This document shows positions 32,738-39,948 of a DNA stretch of 39,948 nt, one piece after another. The stretch is from JBNRMR01 sp050942895 (GTDB taxonomy: Bacteria; Bacillota; Clostridia; Christensenellales; UBA1750), in assembly GCA_050942895.1 (NCBI GenBank), contig JBMNOE010000021.1, positions 1-39,948 on the forward strand. The letters are read 5' to 3'. The notes beneath the pieces are model-generated. The model did no database searches. It was not told the DNA's origin and saw only the letters and a list, made by a program, of their open reading frames with translations. The translations under genes were made by a program, and so were the position numbers. Position 1 is the first letter of the stretch; each line of letters opens with the position of its first letter.

Positions 32738-34327
32738 ATGATTCATGACAAGGACCTGGGCCGCATCGAACTGCGTGATATTCCTCTGCCTCCTTATATG
32801 GAGGATATTTTCGGCACATACACCTATTCGGGTAAGGTGCTGGTGGCCTATCACACAGTGGAGGATATGGACAGGAAGGATTGGTATAATGTCGCCACAA
32901 TAAACGACGACGGCACAGGGCTTTCAGCGGTATACTCAGGGGTAATTCCGCGCATCCCCAGGGACAACGGAATGCGCTGGATGTGCTTTAAGGACAACCG
33001 CCGGATTCTTCTTGGTGATTATGTGATGGAATGCACGCCAGACATCGACAACTGCAGCAGAGCGGAGCTGATTCCTGTGGTTTATCCCCGTGAGATTGGC
33101 GAAGCGCAGGGGGTTTTCTGCCGCTGGTCGGAGATAATCATCGCGCCGGATAACGAGCATATGTGCTGGACCACCCTGACCTTAAGCGGTGCTATCAATT
33201 ACCTGGGGAGGCTTGTCCGTGAGGAAAGCCGCTACACCATAGCCGATATATGCATAATCAGCACCGATGAGCTGGGCATTCCCGACCCGAAAAACCCCGG
33301 CTATGTGATACCTCTTCCAATACGCGGCGGTGAGGTGAAGCAATTCATATGGGGCGGCGAGGCGCTGACGATGGTCGGCAACGGCGACAGCATCACCGAG
33401 AGCGTCGTCCAGTCACTTAAAAGCGATGATGTGATACAGATCACCGACACCCCGGGCTACGAGGAAACCACAATATTCTCCCCGGATGAAAGGCTGGGCG
33501 TGGTGATGTCTCCGCGCTTTTCCGCAAAAACTAACTGCGCTGTGTTCGGGTTGGTGCCCCAGCCCCATTCAATGGTGGTGCGCAGCAAAATAATCAACAT
33601 ACTCTATATGTACTGTGTGGCCGGCGTTCGCGCCTTCCGAAAGGGAAATGTGGGCCCGGCGCTGATTGACATCCGCCGCTCAAGGGAAGAAGGGCGCGGC
33701 TATGAGGGCGTTAACCTGAGCGATCCCGAGGGAAAATGGGTGTATTATTCGCCAATAAGCTGGCATCCGGACAGCACACGCGCCATGTGGAACGAGCGCA
33801 CCCGCCTCGTTGACGGCCCCCAGCGTTGCCGCCTTAGGATGTGCCTGCTGCTGGACTACGAAGCAGGGCCGCCGGTGCCTGCCTTAAGAACGCCGGATGC
33901 GGATAAGATCCCTTATGCACTGCCGTTTCTTAGCCCCAAAGCGCAGCCATACGGCGATGCATTCCCCATGAAGATAAAGGGCAGGGTTTCAGGCAGGGTA
34001 GTTAATGACCTACGGCCTAGCGAGCCGCCTGTATACGAAACGACATACGAAAACTTCAGCGATGACGGCAAAACCATCTATAACGGCAGGCTGTCCGTGG
34101 TGGCGCCGCCCAGCCTGTTCGCAACAGGAAAGACCATATTTGAGGCGGATCTGACCGTTGCGGGAGAGCATCAAGGCGAGATGAAGCTGCGAGCCGTGTT
34201 CAACCGCGGCGGGGTGCATGCGCCGGCGATGCTTTCTTTCGCAGAAGATCAGGACGGCTTGCCTGAAAGCAGGGGCTACGCCACATATGACGGCATAACC
34301 CTTAAAGTCGAGGACATGGAACCGTAA
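32738..34327 (+). CDS. Uncharacterised soluble protein, possible TolB-like beta-propeller
   Basis: A 529-residue protein without signal peptide or membrane segments, so cytoplasmic. Repeated strands with turns such as INDDGTGLSAVYSG, SPDERLGVVMSPRF and SWHPDSTRAMWNE are the S/HPD type seen in TolB/WD40-like propellers, and the last 100 residues are another beta-rich domain. The arrangement recalls cytoplasmic propeller lyases such as oligogalacturonate lyase, but I cannot identify the catalytic histidines or metal site of that family. GGGGAGG lies 11 bases before the ATG; an earlier ATG at 32728 gives only six codons. It is in an operon with a sugar symporter 18 bases downstream, so a role in breaking down the imported saccharide is likely. 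Confidence 0.7.
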   Translation: MIHDKDLGRIELRDIPLPPYMEDIFGTYTYSGKVLVAYHTVEDMDRKDWYNVATINDDGTGLSAVYSGVIPRIPRDNGMRWMCFKDNRRILLGDYVMECTPDIDNCSRAELIPVVYPREIGEAQGVFCRWSEIIIAPDNEHMCWTTLTLSGAINYLGRLVREESRYTIADICIISTDELGIPDPKNPGYVIPLPIRGGEVKQFIWGGEALTMVGNGDSITESVVQSLKSDDVIQITDTPGYEETTIFSPDERLGVVMSPRFSAKTNCAVFGLVPQPHSMVVRSKIINILYMYCVAGVRAFRKGNVGPALIDIRRSREEGRGYEGVNLSDPEGKWVYYSPISWHPDSTRAMWNERTRLVDGPQRCRLRMCLLLDYEAGPPVPALRTPDADKIPYALPFLSPKAQPYGDAFPMKIKGRVSGRVVNDLRPSEPPVYETTYENFSDDGKTIYNGRLSVVAPPSLFATGKTIFEADLTVAGEHQGEMKLRAVFNRGGVHAPAMLSFAEDQDGLPESRGYATYDGITLKVEDMEP

Positions 34328-34344
34328 TTAGGGAGGGAAGAATT

Positions 34345-35781
34345 ATGGCACACGCAAGAAAAGCATACCCTTATGATTGGAAGACAGCTTTTGGCATTAC
34401 CGGCATGGGCGCCATCAGCATAATCGCCAGTTCCTTTATGTCCAGCTATTTCCTCGTATACCTGACCGACTATGCGGGCCTTGGCATGATCGGTGCGACC
34501 ATTGCTCCGGTCATACTGGCCATAGGCCGCTTTGTGGACGCCGTGAACGATCCTTTGCAGGGGATGATAATCGACGCTGCGCCGCGAATGAAGATGGGGA
34601 AATATAAGTTCTTCATTCTGTTGAGCATATTTATAACGGCGTTGGCCATTTGTTGCCTTTACAGCATTCCCGAGGCCATAAAGACGAGTGTCCCGCTGCT
34701 GTTTGTGTGGGTGCTGTCCTTTTATTTGCTGTATGATATCGGAGCGGGATTCAGCGGAAACCATGCGCTAATACAGACCATGGGCGCTGACGATGTGCGC
34801 CGCTCAAAGCTGATGCTCTACGGCCGCCTGGCTGCGGTGTTCATCGGGGCGGCCTTCTCGGCGCTGCTTATAATAGTGAACCTGGTGGACGCCCGCGTGG
34901 GCAATTTCGGGAAATCCTTTTCGATAACCACGGTGATTTTCATGGCGGCGGGCCTTGTGATCAGCCTGCCTTGTTTGCTGATGGTGAAGCAGGGAAACGT
35001 CGGCAAGGCCCCCGGCGCCGAGGACAAAATACATTTCAGAGACCTTTTCAATACTTTCAGACAAAACCGGGCCTTTGTCGTCCACTTCTTCGGCGTGCTA
35101 GTGCGCAATTTTGTTTATACATTCATGACTGCCACAACCGCCTATTATACCAAATGGGCCTACTGCGCCGACATCACCACCGGCGAGGTCAACAACGAGT
35201 TGCTGGGCACAATCACCTTTGCAACGACCCTAATAATGATGGCGCCCATGCTGATTTCTGCAATCATCTCCCCCGCAGTCCTTAAAAGGCTGGGCTCCAA
35301 TGTGAAGGTTCTTAACCTGGCAAACTGGATTTGTCTTGCAGCCGGCGCGCTGCTCTTTGTTTTGCAGATTACGGGAATATTGCAGATCAGCTTCGTGATA
35401 TTTGGTGTGCTTATGGGGGTGCTGGCCTTCGGCAACGGCCTGTGCTTTGTGCCCACCCAGACCATGTGGCTGGAGTGCATAGACCATAACGAAGCCGTGA
35501 CCGGCAAGCCCATGGGGGGCACCATCAGCGCTTTAAGCGGCTTTGTCGGCAAGGCACAGATTGCCATCAGCACTCTGGTGGTTGGCTGGGTGCTTCTTTT
35601 TATCGGCTACGAGGTGGACTCGGTGACGGGAAATTATATGGGGGCGCTGTCCCGCATTCCCGCAATGCTCAACTGGTTTATAGTGGTCTGCGCGCTTTTG
35701 CCCGCCATCAGCGCCTTCGTAGCCCTTTTCATCTATAGAAAATATCCTGACATAAAAAAAGAACAGAAAAGCGCCGGCTGA
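34345..35781 (+). CDS. GPH-family (MelB-like) sugar:cation symporter
   Basis: A 478-residue membrane protein with about twelve segments, of the glycoside-pentoside-hexuronide symporter family in the major facilitator superfamily. The N-terminal region FGITGMGAISIIASSFMSSYFLVYLTD and GRFVDAVNDPLQGMIID is diagnostic, with the Asp residues of helix II that bind the coupling cation in MelB (DAVNDP). These proteins import disaccharides or uronides with Na+ or H+. AGGGAGGGAAG precedes the ATG. It is co-transcribed with the propeller protein and ends at a bidirectional terminator. The N-terminal cytoplasmic stretch (HARKAYPYDWK) is short, and no PTS-type regulatory domain is attached. Confidence 0.9.
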   Translation: MAHARKAYPYDWKTAFGITGMGAISIIASSFMSSYFLVYLTDYAGLGMIGATIAPVILAIGRFVDAVNDPLQGMIIDAAPRMKMGKYKFFILLSIFITALAICCLYSIPEAIKTSVPLLFVWVLSFYLLYDIGAGFSGNHALIQTMGADDVRRSKLMLYGRLAAVFIGAAFSALLIIVNLVDARVGNFGKSFSITTVIFMAAGLVISLPCLLMVKQGNVGKAPGAEDKIHFRDLFNTFRQNRAFVVHFFGVLVRNFVYTFMTATTAYYTKWAYCADITTGEVNNELLGTITFATTLIMMAPMLISAIISPAVLKRLGSNVKVLNLANWICLAAGALLFVLQITGILQISFVIFGVLMGVLAFGNGLCFVPTQTMWLECIDHNEAVTGKPMGGTISALSGFVGKAQIAISTLVVGWVLLFIGYEVDSVTGNYMGALSRIPAMLNWFIVVCALLPAISAFVALFIYRKYPDIKKEQKSAG

Positions 35782-35839
35782 GCCTGTGCAATGTTTGAAA
35801 GCAAGCATTTTCAGCAGACTATCAGAAAGAAAAAGAAAG

Positions 35840-35875
35840 AAAAACCCCTGCGGCATTTGCTTGCAGGGGTTTTCG
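35840..35875 (+). terminator. Bidirectional rho-independent terminator
   Basis: AAAACCCCTGC pairs perfectly with GCAGGGGTTTT (11 pairs). T runs follow on both strands, so it serves the symporter operon and the convergent mgtC-type gene. Confidence 0.88.
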
Positions 35876-35888
35876 AATTTTTACTTAA

Positions 35889-36566
35889 TCAAACTTCTTC
35901 GATGAATGTCACTCCCGGGGCGTTTCCAAGGACTTCCGTCATCTCTGCATGGGTTCTTCTGATGAGGGTTTTTGCACTGATGGTAAAGCACATGACGGAG
36001 TCAACACCCGGGGCGCTTCTGCTGATCTGGACATCAAATATATCGAAGGAGTGCTCACGGGCATATTTCAAAAAGTGGGAGAACTCAAGGCCCTGGCTAT
36101 ATTCGATATAAAGGTCTATCATCTTTGAGCGGTTGCGTATCAGCTTATCGACATATTGCATTCCGGAAAGGACTAAATATATGGTGATGCCGCTTATTAT
36201 CGCACCCTCATAAAAGCCCACGCCGATGGCAAGCCCGCTGCAGGCCGCCGCCCAAAGCCCGGCCGCGGTGGTGATGCCCTTCACATGGTTGCGGTTGGTC
36301 ATGATTATTGTTCCCGCACCCAGAAAGCCGACCCCGCTGATCACCTGAGCGCCCATTCGCACGGGATCGGTGTTTTGAAAGAACTGGAAGGCATACTGGT
36401 TGGTCATCATCACCATGGCGGAGCCGAAGCAAACCAGCATGTAGGTTCTAAAGCCGGCGGGGCGGTTCTTGCGCCCTCTTTCCATGCCCAGCAACCCCCC
36501 GACTATCAGCGACAGCAGCACTCTTATTATTACGGACCAGATATTCAGTTCGCGAATAGCCTCCAC
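35889..36566 (-). CDS. MgtC/SapB-family membrane protein
   Basis: A 225-residue inner-membrane protein. The N-terminal half has four or five membrane segments with family motifs GGLLGMERGRKNRPAGFRTY, ISGVGFLGAGTII and GLWAAACSGLAIG. The C-terminal 85 residues are a soluble ACT-like domain. Salmonella MgtC dampens the F-type ATP synthase and helps growth at low Mg2+, but the role in Gram-positive relatives is less clear. The best start is the GTG at 36566 with AGGGTG six bases upstream; an in-frame ATG at 36641 lacks a site and lies inside the leader hairpin. A promoter at 36727-36755 gives a leader of about 150 bases with unusual structure. Confidence 0.87.
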   Translation of the reverse strand: MEAIRELNIWSVIIRVLLSLIVGGLLGMERGRKNRPAGFRTYMLVCFGSAMVMMTNQYAFQFFQNTDPVRMGAQVISGVGFLGAGTIIMTNRNHVKGITTAAGLWAAACSGLAIGVGFYEGAIISGITIYLVLSGMQYVDKLIRNRSKMIDLYIEYSQGLEFSHFLKYAREHSFDIFDVQISRSAPGVDSVMCFTISAKTLIRRTHAEMTEVLGNAPGVTFIEEV

Positions 36567-36626
36567 GCTTACACCCTGCTTTCTTTGTTTGAGCGATAAG
36601 GAATTGCAATCATGCGGTTTTGTTAA

Positions 36627-36651
36627 GCCGGGCAAGCCCATGCAGCCCGGC
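36627..36651 (-). promoter_or_regulatory. Hairpin in the mgtC-type leader
   Basis: Perfect inverted repeat GCCGGGC / GCCCGGC with an 11-base loop. No T run follows on the minus strand, so it is not a simple terminator. Confidence 0.5.
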
Positions 36652-36653
36652 GT

Positions 36654-36695
36654 TTATATGGATAATATACTCCGCATGAACGTAAAACTTGACAT
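36654..36695 (-). CDS. Possible 13-residue leader peptide before the mgtC-type gene
   Basis: A short frame encoding MSSFTFMRSILSI. Its stop codon ends two bases before the leader hairpin. The ribosome-binding site is weak (CAAG). Coding status is unproven; the position between promoter and hairpin is the only reason to list it. Confidence 0.2.
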   Translation of the reverse strand: MSSFTFMRSILSI

Positions 36696-36726
36696 AAATC
36701 TTGCAGGAAGTTTTTAATTCTGATTC

Positions 36727-36755
36727 ATTATTGCTTGCAAAAGCGCTAAAGTCAA
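36727..36755 (-). promoter_or_regulatory. Promoter of the mgtC-type gene
   Basis: On the minus strand TTGACT (36750-36755), 17-base spacer, AATAAT (36727-36732). The -35 overlaps the stop codon of the GH2 gene. Confidence 0.6.
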
Positions 36756-38521
36756 GAATCGGGGCGGATAAGCTCCGGCGCCAGCTTTTGCTTCCTGTCC
36801 CCGCTGAGCAGACCGTTTATCTCCTGTTGCACATCGCTCACCTGGGTGTAGCAATACCCGCAAACCCAGGGCAGGCTCTCGATGGCCTTCGTCATGCTGA
36901 CTATCCGCTGAGCAAGCTGCTCCTTAGTTTCAATGGCTCTGCCATAGCCCCATTCTCCTGCTTTACCGCCGGAAAAGGCTGCGCCGCCATATTCGCTTAT
37001 CATCACAGGCTGGCCCTTATAGCTGTAGCCTTTTGCAAAGGCCATACGCGACTTGTTGAACGCAACTTTGCCGGAGAGGATTTCATCGCGGCGGCCTTGG
37101 TATCTGCTGAGGAAGTCTTCAGCTTTTTCCTCGTAGTCATGCAGTGTGATTATATCCGACACCGTGTGCTCCCATCCATCGTTGACGACGACAGGGCGCA
37201 TGGGATCAAGGGCCTTTGTGAGATTATATATGGCTTCGGTGAATTTTTGCTGGCTTTGGTCGCTGTATACATCGGAAATGCCCCAGGACTCATTGAAGGG
37301 AGTCCATGTTATTATGGAGGGATGGTTGTAATGCTGATTTACAATATCAGTCCATTCGCGGGTGAACATGCTTACGGCATCGGCACCAAACTCATAAGCG
37401 GAGGGCATTTCGCACCATGCCAGCAGACCCTTTACATCGCACCAGTAATAGAATAGATCGTCCTCAATTTTCTGATGCTTCCTCACTCCGTTATAGCCAA
37501 AGGCGATGATATTGTCGATATCTGAAATCAAAGCCGCTTCATCAGGGGGCGTCAGGTGGCTGTCCTGCCAGTAGCCCTGGTCCAGTATCAAACGCTGGTA
37601 CAGAGGTCTTCCATTGAGAAATATAACATCACCTTCGATACGGATCTCCCTCATGCCAAAATAAGACCATGCCTCATCCAACTCTTTTCCGTCCCTTAAG
37701 AGCCGGTAGCGGATATCATAAAGGGCCGGGTCATTTGGCGACCATGTTCTTAGGCCCCATTGATGCACCTGCTGGCAAGCGACGTCGATCAGGAACTCGC
37801 CGCGATTTTTCATCACCGGAGTGTTGATTTTGCTCACGAATATATCCTTAAAGTAAACCTCCGCTTCGATTTCCAGGGCCTTGTCGTAATCATAAGCGCA
37901 GACCTGCCACTCCACCTTTAGCTTTTCCTTATTCAGCAATGGCGTCTGCCGCACCCGCTCGATATGCTCGCCGGAGCGATATTCAAGCCAAACCGTTTTC
38001 CATATCCCCGTTGTCTGCACATACCAGCAGCCGAAGCTTTCGCTCTTCCAGCGCTGTTTGCCCCGCGGCTGCATCCTGTCGTTCGAATCCAGAACGCGGA
38101 CGACAATCAGGTTTTCTTTCTCGTCTTTTTCGTTTTTTTCAAGCAAATCGCTTATATCAAAGCTGAAGCGGCTGTAGCCGCCCTGATGTGAGCCTGCCAG
38201 ATTTCCGTTGATCCATACCTTTGTAAAGTAATCGCTGCCCTCAAAATGCAAAATGACCCTTTCGCCGCTGCTCTTTCGTGGAGGCAAAGCCCGCTGATAC
38301 CAGACGACAGGATGAAATTTCTCGTCGCCTATGCCGCTTGCAGGTGATTCATAGCTGAAAGGAACTGTAATTTTGCGTTGGACAGGCAGATGATGTTGCC
38401 ATCCAAGCCCCTCGCCGGCATCCTCGTCGTCAAAGGCGAAATCCCATTCGCCGTTAAGATTTTCCCAATCCGGGCGGGTGAATTGGGGTCTGGGATAATC
38501 GGGTCGGTATGATCTGGTCAT
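36752..38521 (-). CDS. Family 2 glycoside hydrolase (beta-galactosidase/beta-glucuronidase type)
   Basis: A 589-residue retaining beta-glycosidase. The order is an N-terminal jelly-roll sugar-binding domain (about 1-185), an immunoglobulin-like domain (about 186-290) and a TIM barrel. The acid/base is Glu411 in TPFNESWG and the nucleophile Glu510 in MISEYGG. It has no signal peptide, so it works on imported saccharides. At 589 residues it is the short GH2 form, without the extra C-terminal domains of LacZ. AGGAGGG sits before the ATG, and a near-consensus promoter lies 63 bases upstream of the start. Specificity (galactoside, glucuronide, mannoside) cannot be settled by eye. No terminator is evident after it. 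Confidence 0.9.
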   Translation of the reverse strand: MTRSYRPDYPRPQFTRPDWENLNGEWDFAFDDEDAGEGLGWQHHLPVQRKITVPFSYESPASGIGDEKFHPVVWYQRALPPRKSSGERVILHFEGSDYFTKVWINGNLAGSHQGGYSRFSFDISDLLEKNEKDEKENLIVVRVLDSNDRMQPRGKQRWKSESFGCWYVQTTGIWKTVWLEYRSGEHIERVRQTPLLNKEKLKVEWQVCAYDYDKALEIEAEVYFKDIFVSKINTPVMKNRGEFLIDVACQQVHQWGLRTWSPNDPALYDIRYRLLRDGKELDEAWSYFGMREIRIEGDVIFLNGRPLYQRLILDQGYWQDSHLTPPDEAALISDIDNIIAFGYNGVRKHQKIEDDLFYYWCDVKGLLAWCEMPSAYEFGADAVSMFTREWTDIVNQHYNHPSIITWTPFNESWGISDVYSDQSQQKFTEAIYNLTKALDPMRPVVVNDGWEHTVSDIITLHDYEEKAEDFLSRYQGRRDEILSGKVAFNKSRMAFAKGYSYKGQPVMISEYGGAAFSGGKAGEWGYGRAIETKEQLAQRIVSMTKAIESLPWVCGYCYTQVSDVQQEINGLLSGDRKQKLAPELIRPDS

Positions 38522-38583
38522 GCGGAACCCTCCTACTATGTACTATGCATTGTCAAAATAGAACCCAAAACAGGACTAATTTG

Positions 38584-38612
38584 ATTATACCCTTAATATA
38601 AAGGTCTTGCAA
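38584..38612 (-). promoter_or_regulatory. Promoter of the GH2 gene
   Basis: On the minus strand TTGCAA (38607-38612), exactly 17 bases, perfect TATAAT (38584-38589). Same hexamers and spacing as the tRNA-Thr promoter. The leader would be about 55 bases. Confidence 0.82.
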
Positions 38613-38694
38613 GGGAAAGTGCTGCGGGCAAAAGGGGCTGCAGGCCAGCTTTTCCGGCCTTGCACCAGATGAATCTTTCCAACGTTTGCGGGGA

Positions 38695-39948
38695 TCAGCG
38701 GATGCTGTCAATACTGTCATTGGCGCTGGAGCATGAGTGTTGCAGAGCATCTGTCCGGGTGTTTTTTGCGATGAGGACGTCAAGGCGTGTGTTGTGGCAA
38801 AAGCGCTCAAGATCGATGCTGTGCTTGAAGCGATTGAGCATCTGTGGCTTATACAGGCGGAGTGAAAACTGCGCGTATTCGCTCCAGACGCAGTGGGCAT
38901 CTTCAAGGAGCTTGACTGCATCCCGGCGGCATTCGTCACCGCCTTGGAGCATATAATCCTTCAGCGAAACTGCGGCCTTGAGCTTGAGAGAATAATATCT
39001 CCCCAGCAGCGAAAGGGCCAGGATATCGTTTAAAGTGGCGAGAAGATGGGGATCGCCTGTATTTTCGCGGCTTAGCAGCTCTGCCGCTTCTTTGGCAGCA
39101 AAGGCGGCGTTATCATATATTTCCTGGGCGCACTCAAGGGGCGTAATGCCCGAAGGTGTTTTCCCATCATGCTTGGCTTCGCAATATTCACCAACGCCCA
39201 AATGGCCGGAACCCGGCATCGCCGGGCATTGCATAAATTCGTTTACGCTGCCGAATATGGGCGCTTCCACCGTCTGGCGGAAGAAGCAGCAGCCCTCGGG
39301 GTACCACTGAAAATCCATGTTGTTCCAATGTGTGCGCTGAAACAGTGGGATGACCCGCGAGGCGGCGCTCCAGGCAGCCAACAGGCGCTTAGAATCCGCG
39401 AAAGGGAAGCGGCTTTTTATGAGGCTTTCAAAATAGCCGTCGCTTAGGTTTATGTCATATGACAGCCTGCCCCATATGGCAAGCATCATCCACATCTTTT
39501 CAATGACCAGACCGCCAAAGACGTTCTTGTCCCGGCTGATGTACTCGCGCCCCCAGATGTAGCCGTCGGGGCCCATGTAAAAGCCCTCGAGTATATCATG
39601 GGGCATATGGGTGAGATATTCGCGGGCGAAGGCGGGATCGGCCCAGCGGTACATGTAAAAATCGTCATTGCGAACGGTCAGCCAGGTTGTCTTTTTCCTC
39701 CCGCGAAGATCGTCAAAGAATGCGTCGCCGAAGTTGGGGCGTATCCCGGAGTACATATGCGCCTGGGAATATTTAAAGCTCATGCTCTGGGCGCAGGGCA
39801 AGCCTTCAAAGGCCTGCTCGATGGCATCAAGAGCGGTGAAATGAGAGCGATGGATCAGCGTAAACTGTCTTTCAGGCAAGAATTGAAGGGCGTCTTTTAT
39901 GCCCGCGCCATAGCTGTCGCGCAGCCAAATCTCGTCCCGGGGCGTTTG
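38695..39948 (-). CDS. Large protein of possible glycoside-hydrolase type, C-terminal part (runs off right edge)
   Basis: An open frame of 417 codons ending at 38695 and still open at the window edge, so the N-terminus is missing. I do not recognise the family with confidence. The start of the visible part (EIWLRDSYGAGIKDALQFLP) and segments such as MYSGIRPNFGDAFFDDLRGR, IWGREYISRD and HWNNMDFQWYPEG have the Trp/Tyr/Asp/Glu-rich look of a carbohydrate-active TIM barrel, comparable to alpha-glucuronidase-like enzymes. The last 150 residues are helical. The next gene downstream is a GH2 enzyme in the same direction, which supports a glycan-degrading role, though GH2 has its own promoter. Catalytic residues could not be assigned. 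Confidence 0.6.
   Translation of the reverse strand, partial: QTPRDEIWLRDSYGAGIKDALQFLPERQFTLIHRSHFTALDAIEQAFEGLPCAQSMSFKYSQAHMYSGIRPNFGDAFFDDLRGRKKTTWLTVRNDDFYMYRWADPAFAREYLTHMPHDILEGFYMGPDGYIWGREYISRDKNVFGGLVIEKMWMMLAIWGRLSYDINLSDGYFESLIKSRFPFADSKRLLAAWSAASRVIPLFQRTHWNNMDFQWYPEGCCFFRQTVEAPIFGSVNEFMQCPAMPGSGHLGVGEYCEAKHDGKTPSGITPLECAQEIYDNAAFAAKEAAELLSRENTGDPHLLATLNDILALSLLGRYYSLKLKAAVSLKDYMLQGGDECRRDAVKLLEDAHCVWSEYAQFSLRLYKPQMLNRFKHSIDLERFCHNTRLDVLIAKNTRTDALQHSCSSANDSIDSIR

Noticed and set aside
32728..32748. A six-codon upstream frame before the propeller-like gene
   Set aside because: GGAGG lies only one base from its ATG, too close for initiation, so it is more likely chance within the spacer.
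36701..37456. A 251-codon plus-strand frame overlapping the GH2 gene
   Set aside because: Antisense shadow of GH2; no family motif and no ribosome-binding site.

Overview
The window looks like chromosomal DNA of a mid-GC anaerobic member of the Bacillota, probably class Clostridia. Evidence: Shine-Dalgarno sites of the GGAGG type before nearly every gene, iron-sulfur L-serine dehydratase as separate beta and alpha subunits, an ECF-type importer, LplA/LplB/YtcP-type sugar ABC systems, tRNA with encoded CCA, sigma-A promoters and many rho-independent terminators. AUA isoleucine codons are frequent throughout. I see no insertion sequence, prophage, CRISPR array or integrase, and base use is fairly even, so this reads as native sequence rather than an island.

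Left part (1-12.2 kb). The first 200 bases are the 5' end of rpoB on the minus strand. A 700-base gap with a possible small RNA follows, then a P2A calcium ATPase and the serine dehydratase operon sdaAB-sdaAA. Next come a divergent unit, an ABC ATPase plus a giant coiled-coil FtsX-type permease facing a TetR regulator across overlapping promoters, and a GAF/PAS/GGDEF protein whose GGDEF active site is degraded.

Middle (12.4-24.9 kb). A tRNA-Thr(GGU) with clear promoter and terminator precedes a carbohydrate operon: lipoprotein binding protein, two permeases, a GH4 glycosidase and a NagB-like deaminase. A convergent membrane-anchored AraC-type regulator is its likely controller. No ATPase for the importer is encoded here. 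An aldo/keto reductase and a URO-D-superfamily protein converge on a shared long hairpin.

Right-centre (24.9-31.3 kb). A compact minus-strand operon with overlapping genes holds two exporter-type ABC half-transporters, a YgbA-family cysteine-rich protein, and a complete ECF module (S, T and a double-ATPase A). The order matches, as I recall it, the siaDEFGH end of the streptococcal sia haem locus. Its promoter (TTGTCA-17-TAAACT) carries two copies of a TTAGC-N4-GCTAA palindrome, one just after the -10 and one before the first ribosome-binding site, as expected for a metal-responsive repressor. This is the most interesting system in the window.

Right end (31.4-39.9 kb). A cytoplasmic AraC regulator is divergent from an operon of an uncharacterised soluble protein, possibly a beta-propeller, and a GPH-family sugar symporter. 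MgtC follows, with a 150-base leader holding a mini-ORF and a hairpin. A GH2 beta-glycosidase with a near-consensus promoter comes next, and then a large protein of possible glycoside-hydrolase type that runs off the right edge. The whole right half therefore suggests plant or host glycan foraging alongside metal or haem handling.
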